Source: a bacterium
GTDB lineage: Bacteria; SZUA-182
NCBI GenBank assembly: GCA_003230635.1
Contig: QIFF01000014.1
Coordinates: forward strand, 1 to 9,156
Length of the DNA stretch: 9,156 bases
Reading direction: 5' to 3'
Shown: piece by piece, positions 6,501 through 9,156 of the stretch
Position numbering within the stretch: position 1 is the first letter of the stretch
How the letters are laid out: every line of letters starts with the position of its first letter
Made by a program: the position numbers and the translations under genes
Notes under the pieces: model-generated
The model's database searches: none
Seen by the model: only the letters and a program-made list of their open reading frames with translations
What the model was told of the DNA's origin: nothing

Positions 6501-9156
6501 ATGTAACGGGACTAAGTGAGGGGGACGATACTCCCGAGGGTGATTATCTTACTGTAAAATACAATCTTGATGGCACCCAGTTATGGGATCCAGCGGCAAG
6601 GTACAATGGTCCGGGAGACCATGTGGATGAGGCGCTGGGTATAGTGGTTGATGACACTTCAGGGGATGTGTATGTGACAGGCCGGAGCAGGAATAATAGT
6701 GTTAGCAATAGCAACTTTGATTATGCCACGCTGAAGTATAATTCCAGTGGGGTGCAGCAATTGGGTTGGCCAAAGAGATATAACGGCAGCGCAGATGCCG
6801 ATGACGAGGCTTGGGCGATTGTAAAAGATAGCTTAGGTAATGTGTATGTAACCGGATTGGCCATGGAAACTTCCGGTGGAACGCCAAGTGAAAACTATAG
6901 AACTATAAGTTATGATTCGGCTGGAACCCAACGCTGGTCAACGGGATATAATGGGGCTTACGGCGGCTCGGACCGGGCTTATGCCCTGGGTATAGATGAT
7001 TCTAATTCCGGTATATATTTGACCGGGACAAGCGGAAACAGCTATGTAAATATAAAGTATAACCTTGCTGATGGGAGCTTGGCTTGGCCAAATGTAGTTA
7101 CCTACAACGGGAGCGAGTATGATATTCCCAAGGCTATAACTGTGGATAACTCTGGAAATGCCTATATAGTGGGGGTCTCTGAGACGGAAAGCGACAACAC
7201 CGGGGATGATATAGTAACTATAATGGATGCTCCATCGGTAGATGACGACTGGGATGGAATGGATGATAACTGGGAATATGAAAATGGCGTTGATGATCCA
7301 GATGACGACCCGGACGGGGATGGGTTAACTAATCTGCAAGAGTATGAACTGGGGACTAACCCTCAAAATCCGGATACCGATGAAGATGGGATGGACGATG
7401 ACTGGGAAGTGGATAATGGGCTTGATCCCTTGGATGCAGATGATGCGGATGGAGATCTAGATAACGATGGATACAGCAATCTAACCGAATATAACAATGG
7501 CACCAATCCCCAGCAGGCATCTGCAATCTACTATGTTGACGATGGTGCTGCAGCAGGAGGTGATGGTACCCAGGGACAGCCATATCAGACTATAGTAGAA
7601 GCCCTAGCCGCAGTCAATAATGATGACACCACTATTAGCGTAGCTGCGGGAACATATTTCCCAAAGGAAGATTTGCTTGTCCCGGAAGGGGTAAAATTAA
7701 TCGGCGAGCGCTGGTTCGTTTGTACCATTGACCTGTGGGATACTAGCCAAATCCAACTTGGCAGCTATAGCACCCTTAGGGGATTTAATATAGTTTACCC
7801 GCCGGATGAGCGGCATGCAGTTGAAGTCCATGCTGCCACTTCGATAACTATCACCAATAATGTCATCCGGGGCAATCCCTTTGCCCAACCGGGGCTGGCG
7901 GCAATTTTTCTGGATGAATCCTCCGGCAGGGTTGAAAACAATACCATTGATGGCGGGCATACCGGTGACGGCTGGCATATCGGGATTCGCACTAAGGCTG
8001 CTGATGGTAGTAGCATTGTTAACAATATAATGCTCAATAATGAATATGGATGGGGCGATACTGATAGCAGCACCCTTACAGTGGATTATAACAATTTCTG
8101 GAATAATACCAATAACCCCAACATAGCAAAGACAAATAACATCTCTGCCGACCCCCTCTTTGTGGACCTCGATGGTCTGGATGAGGTTAGTGGAGATTAT
8201 CACCTGCAAGCTACCTCTCCTTGCCGCAATACCGGTAGTGAAGCAGCAGAATATAATGACAAGGACGGTTCGCGTAACGACATGGGAGCTGACGGCGGCC
8301 CTGGAGGGGTACAGGATGAAAACACTCCCAAGGTGCAGATAACATCGGCGACTGAGGATGCCCCGTGGATTGTTAATTTCACAGCTACTGCCAGTGATGA
8401 GTGGGGGATTGCCACCTGGGCCTGGGATTTTGGCGATGGTAACGTCAGTAGCGAGCAATATCCCAGCCACACCTATGACAATTGCGGCAAGTATATTGTC
8501 ACCCTGACCGTTAAAGACCACAGCGACCGCCCAGCTACAACCAGAAAGGACGTTGTAGTAGGTAATCCCAGCACTGTGCTTGCTGTTTCTCCCCAGTCAG
8601 CCAATGGGGTTGCTCCCCTGAGTATAGACTTCAGCGGCTCAGCGGACGTAGGCCCACCCCCCTACACCTGGGCCTGGGATTTTGATGATAGTGATGGGAT
8701 ACAAGAGGATAGTTCTTTACAGGATGACAGCCATATCTATACTACCCCTGGCAGTTATACTGCCACCCTGACAGTAACTGATGCCGACGGCTGCCGGATT
8801 TCAGCCATCATTCCCATAACGGTTCTGGAAGACTTCTGTAGTGTTAAAGGTTCTCTTAAGGTTGAGGGGAACCGCACTGCCACTATTGCTGTTTCCGACC
8901 CCGACAGTCCGCTTAACGGGGCAACGGTGGAAATCCCGGCGGGCGCCGTATCCAATGATACAGTAATCACCATCTCTGAAGTAACAGATCCTCCCGTCTC
9001 TACTGAGGTTTCAGGGCTTGGGGTGTTCGTGGATTTCGGGCCTGACGGGACTGTCTTCAGCGAAGCGGTAACCATCCGTATCCCCTATCCCGCCGGGGTA
9101 GCCGACCCCTATGCCTTAAAGCTTTACTATTATGATGCAGATGAGGGAAGTTGGGT
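3515..9156 (+). CDS. Giant modular secreted protein: beta-helix/PKD/ZU5-like/FnIII/SBBP propeller (3' end outside window)
   Basis: I translated this frame codon by codon: it has no stop from ATG 3515 to the right edge, giving 1880 complete codons plus two bases. Domains by residue: signal peptide 1-34 (ARA|A cleavage); beta-helix 1, 36-338; PKD1 343-425 (WDFGDG at 377); PKD2 428-513 (WTFGDG at 465); ZU5-like 518-663 (AIPPG, VDFAPDGTSF, HFTFFAL); FnIII 665-755; eight SBBP-type propeller repeats 764-1239; two acidic Asp-rich repeats 1243-1332; beta-helix 2, 1338-1601; PKD3 1605-1683 (WDFGDG at 1637); PKD4 1686-1771 (WDFDDSDG at 1721); second ZU5-like domain from about 1775, cut at the edge. It is surely extracytoplasmic. 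PKD and FnIII are non-enzymatic binding or spacer domains, and no catalytic domain is recognised in the visible part, so an adhesin, surface or matrix role is inferred. The C-terminus, which would show an anchor or sorting signal, is not visible. Confidence 0.92.
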   Translation, partial: MWVKSKAGGRFRASLGICTVLLIVGLVFSGDARAATLNVPGTYATIQLAITAASDGDIVLVDDGIYTENITFETKVITVRSENGAASTTIDGSGSGSVVIINADGTLDGFTVTNGSAAVGGGVLCADSTSPIIRNCVIDSNEATGEGGGGIGIGASASPTIQSCTISNNTAVNASPPVYIKGGGIHCGNLSSPTIKNCKFINNSANYGGAIAANTASPTITNCTFNGNTATDVGGAISCTNSSTTVLNSIFWEDLEAGSTGGELRGNSYTVTYSDVQGGYTGTGNINSNPQFVDTTDYHLKNTSPCRDTGNPTSPDYDDKDGSRNDMGADGGPDGVEDTEDPTISPTADPMSSTTAPAAVTFTSNATDDWGIASYSWDFGDGDTSSGQNPNHTYDNCSGYTANLTVTDNSGRTSSTTVGPITVGGTLPTASASTTPTPAAAIATSESIIFSGSASGGSGSYTWLWTFGDGNISIEEDPIYTYTTPGAYTATLKATDDLGCYDDSTVNIDVTIVSSACSSVEYALEVSATDIDTVDVEVPGGSTIAGTKVAIPPGVLSQDTVIAISKITSPPAFPTDIKGIGAPVDFAPDGTSFSSDVTITLAYEDSQVTSAGISENEIRIYFYDTSVSPNRWREEITNKAIDTTDNKVSVDVDHFTFFALAGGVPTPPSGLTATATSDTVINLNWTINSSDETGFSVERSENSGLTYGPPIGTVGAGISVYEDNGLNTNTEYWYQVRAENTYGYSPYSNEASTVTQDPGGSIDWVATYNGSGNEDDIASDIALSPGRDYVYVTGARWNTSNNYDYVLIKYKVSPEVSLPSEKAPEAGWPVYYDRPGVSGDDIATALAVDSSGNVYVTGKSMNGSGNYDYVTIKYDSSGVEQWSSTFAGGTNGAGHDVPVDIAVDNSGNVYVTGTSYQSEAILIGHHDGTPATYVAAGDDYATVKYNASGVQQWAAIYDGLTPYLCGGEGYYCNNNGKSDHPTALVVVDSGSYPGVYVTGLSEGDDTPEGDYLTVKYNLDGTQLWDPAARYNGPGDHVDEALGIVVDDTSGDVYVTGRSRNNSVSNSNFDYATLKYNSSGVQQLGWPKRYNGSADADDEAWAIVKDSLGNVYVTGLAMETSGGTPSENYRTISYDSAGTQRWSTGYNGAYGGSDRAYALGIDDSNSGIYLTGTSGNSYVNIKYNLADGSLAWPNVVTYNGSEYDIPKAITVDNSGNAYIVGVSETESDNTGDDIVTIMDAPSVDDDWDGMDDNWEYENGVDDPDDDPDGDGLTNLQEYELGTNPQNPDTDEDGMDDDWEVDNGLDPLDADDADGDLDNDGYSNLTEYNNGTNPQQASAIYYVDDGAAAGGDGTQGQPYQTIVEALAAVNNDDTTISVAAGTYFPKEDLLVPEGVKLIGERWFVCTIDLWDTSQIQLGSYSTLRGFNIVYPPDERHAVEVHAATSITITNNVIRGNPFAQPGLAAIFLDESSGRVENNTIDGGHTGDGWHIGIRTKAADGSSIVNNIMLNNEYGWGDTDSSTLTVDYNNFWNNTNNPNIAKTNNISADPLFVDLDGLDEVSGDYHLQATSPCRNTGSEAAEYNDKDGSRNDMGADGGPGGVQDENTPKVQITSATEDAPWIVNFTATASDEWGIATWAWDFGDGNVSSEQYPSHTYDNCGKYIVTLTVKDHSDRPATTRKDVVVGNPSTVLAVSPQSANGVAPLSIDFSGSADVGPPPYTWAWDFDDSDGIQEDSSLQDDSHIYTTPGSYTATLTVTDADGCRISAIIPITVLEDFCSVKGSLKVEGNRTATIAVSDPDSPLNGATVEIPAGAVSNDTVITISEVTDPPVSTEVSGLGVFVDFGPDGTVFSEAVTIRIPYPAGVADPYALKLYYYDADEGSW
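3620..4528 (+). other. Beta-helix domain 1 of the giant protein, with cysteine ladders
   Basis: It opens with TLNVPGTYATIQLAI and DGDIVLVDDGIYTENI, a standard entry to pectin-lyase-like domains. Coils of 25-34 residues follow, with the theme S-P-x-I-x-x-C-x-[IF]-x-x-N. One cysteine line is at residues 136, 164, 198 and 223; a second, after GG turns, at 125, 187 and 239. It ends with QFVD...YHLKNTSPCRDTG and DKDGSRNDMGADGG, a closing signature seen in many such repeats. No catalytic residues were recognised. Confidence 0.82.
3788..3805 (+). repeat. Three tandem GGCAGC hexamers
   Basis: GGCAGC is repeated three times in frame, encoding Gly-Ser pairs in the loop after TTID of beta-helix 1. Copy-number change would add or remove two residues without a frameshift. 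It is short and may be ordinary composition. Confidence 0.5.
4322..5410 (+). repeat. Intragenic duplication, copy A (beta-helix end - PKD - PKD - ZU5-like)
   Basis: This segment (residues 270-632) is homologous to 8078-9156. Paired landmarks, copy A to copy B: TSPCR 303 to 1567, MGADGG 327 to 1590, W-G-I-A 370 to 1630, WDFGDG 377 to 1637, HTYDNC with Cys 397 to 1657, FSGS 450 to 1706, Cys 500 to 1760, Cys 517 to 1775, IPxG with Pro 552 to 1808. The offset drifts only from 1264 to 1248 residues. Codon third positions differ widely, so the duplication is old or the block has been exchanged. In copy A both PKD domains keep the canonical FGDG core. Confidence 0.88.
5507..5779 (+). other. Fibronectin type III domain of the giant protein
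   Basis: Residues 665-755 run PTPPSGLTATATSD, INLNWT, a Phe-Ser-Val-Glu-Arg strand, Tyr-Glu-Asp-Asn-Gly-Leu, and TEYWYQVRAEN followed by S-P-Y-S-N. These are the usual FnIII strands with the core Trp (LNW) and Tyr (Y-x-V-R-A). FnIII domains here act as spacers or weak carbohydrate binders. This domain lies between copy A and the propeller; no counterpart after copy B can be seen because the window ends. Confidence 0.85.
5804..7231 (+). repeat. Eight SBBP-type beta-propeller repeats
   Basis: The repeat theme is W-x-x-x-Y-N-G ... D-x-A-x-x-I-x-V-D-x-S-G-N-V-Y-V-T-G ... D-Y-A-T-[IV]-K-Y-x-x-x-G. The VYVTG-type element occurs eight times, starting at residues 790, 854, 909, 995, 1052, 1110, 1167 (IYLTG) and 1216 (AYIVG), with spacings of 64, 55, 86, 57, 58, 57 and 49. 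Repeat 4 carries a long insertion with three cysteines (LCGGEGYYCNNN has two of a close pair flanking the loop). SBBP repeats are known to form propellers, normally described as seven-bladed; eight here suggests an extra or end-closing blade. Function is probably binding. Near-identical DNA 14-mers of the form AATGTGTATGTRAC recur at 6071, 6235 and 6839, with GATGTGTATGTGAC at 6665. Confidence 0.87.
7241..7510 (+). repeat. Two acidic calcium-binding-type repeats (thrombospondin type 3-like)
   Basis: Residues 1243-1332 hold two copies of D-G-M-D-D-x-W-E-x-x-N-G-x-D, followed by an Asp run (PDDDPDGDGLTN; DADDADGDLDNDGYSN) and N-L-x-E-Y-x-x-G-T-N-P. The Asp spacing resembles the DxDxDG loops of thrombospondin type 3 repeats, so calcium binding is likely. 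It forms the hinge between the propeller and beta-helix 2. The window shows no cohesin partner and the repeats lack the usual dockerin layout, so cellulosomal dockerin is less likely. Confidence 0.82.
7526..8317 (+). other. Beta-helix domain 2 of the giant protein
   Basis: It starts with IYYVDD and YQTIVEALAAVN...ISVAAGTY, the usual entry of DUF1565-like pectin-lyase-fold domains. It continues through turns such as TITNNVIRGN, VENNTIDGG and IVNNIML, and closes with DPLFVDLDG...YHLQATSPCRNTG and DKDGSRNDMGADGG. Only the closing part is clearly homologous to beta-helix 1. It lacks the SPxIxxC coils and cysteine ladders, so the two helices are not simple copies of each other along their whole length. 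Confidence 0.8.
8078..9156 (+). repeat. Intragenic duplication, copy B (cut by window edge)
   Basis: Residues 1522-1880 match copy A at 4322-5410 in the same domain order. PKD3 keeps WDFGDG, but PKD4 has WDFDDSDG and extra acidic residues (about 1721-1740) in place of the FGDG loop, so this copy has diverged at its signature turn. The ZU5-like domain (VEIPAG, DTVITIS, VDFGPDGTVF) breaks off at the window end at the Trp equivalent to Trp 632 of copy A. The equivalents of the HFTFFAL ending and of FnIII would lie just outside. Confidence 0.87.

Noticed and set aside
5804..7231. Regular repeats that could suggest a CRISPR or satellite array
   Set aside because: The spacings are irregular (49-86 codons), in frame, and explained as propeller blades in protein.
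7241..7510. Dockerin domain
   Set aside because: The Asp-rich duplicated loops resemble dockerin or EF-hand loops, but the E-Y-x-x-G-T-N-P endings and WExxNG starts fit thrombospondin type 3-like repeats better, and no cohesin is visible.
7697..8521. 274-codon open frame on the minus strand
   Set aside because: It lies wholly inside the well-supported giant gene, has low-complexity Ile/Val-rich translation with no domain, and no credible ribosome binding site or signal. It is an antisense shadow of beta-helix 2 and PKD3.

Overview
This window reads as part of a chromosome from a Gram-negative bacterium with a type II secretion system (T2SS), of roughly balanced base composition. The evidence for an outer membrane is a recognisable GspC-like protein. 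Long exoproteins built from PKD, SBBP, FnIII and beta-helix domains are common in deltaproteobacteria-like and uncultured sediment or groundwater lineages, but nothing here fixes the taxon. All supported genes lie on the + strand. I see no tRNA, rRNA, CRISPR array, insertion sequence or clear intrinsic terminator.

Layout. (1) 1-472: the 3' end of a gene for a right-handed parallel beta-helix protein, cut by the left edge. (2) 435-2498: a second beta-helix gene, overlapping the first by 38 bases. It encodes a signal peptide, an N-terminal entry domain, about 23 very regular coils of 20-23 residues and a C-terminal cap. (3) 2499-2561: a 63-base gap; a candidate sigma70-type promoter lies at 2481-2509, at the end of the preceding gene. 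(4) 2562-3500: a GspC-like inner-membrane T2SS component (transmembrane segment, HR domain, PDZ domain). (5) 3515-9156: a giant modular secreted protein gene that stays open to the right edge (1880 complete codons, no stop). It starts 14 bases after gspC, behind a good ribosome binding site.

The giant protein, in order: signal peptide; beta-helix 1; PKD1; PKD2; ZU5-like domain; FnIII; eight SBBP-type propeller repeats; two acidic calcium-binding-type repeats; beta-helix 2; PKD3; PKD4; second ZU5-like domain (cut). The block from the end of the beta-helix through PKD-PKD-ZU5 occurs twice, about 1250-1264 residues (about 3.8 kb) apart, with matching cysteines. The propeller region between the copies has clearly different isoleucine codon use, so the gene looks like a mosaic.

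Working model (inference): the beta-helix proteins and the giant protein are exported by Sec as envelope or extracellular proteins. The GspC homologue, sitting away from any visible gspD-M genes and tightly linked to the giant gene, may be a dedicated T2SS adaptor for these neighbours. The most interesting points are this linkage, the internal mega-duplication and the compositional mosaic.
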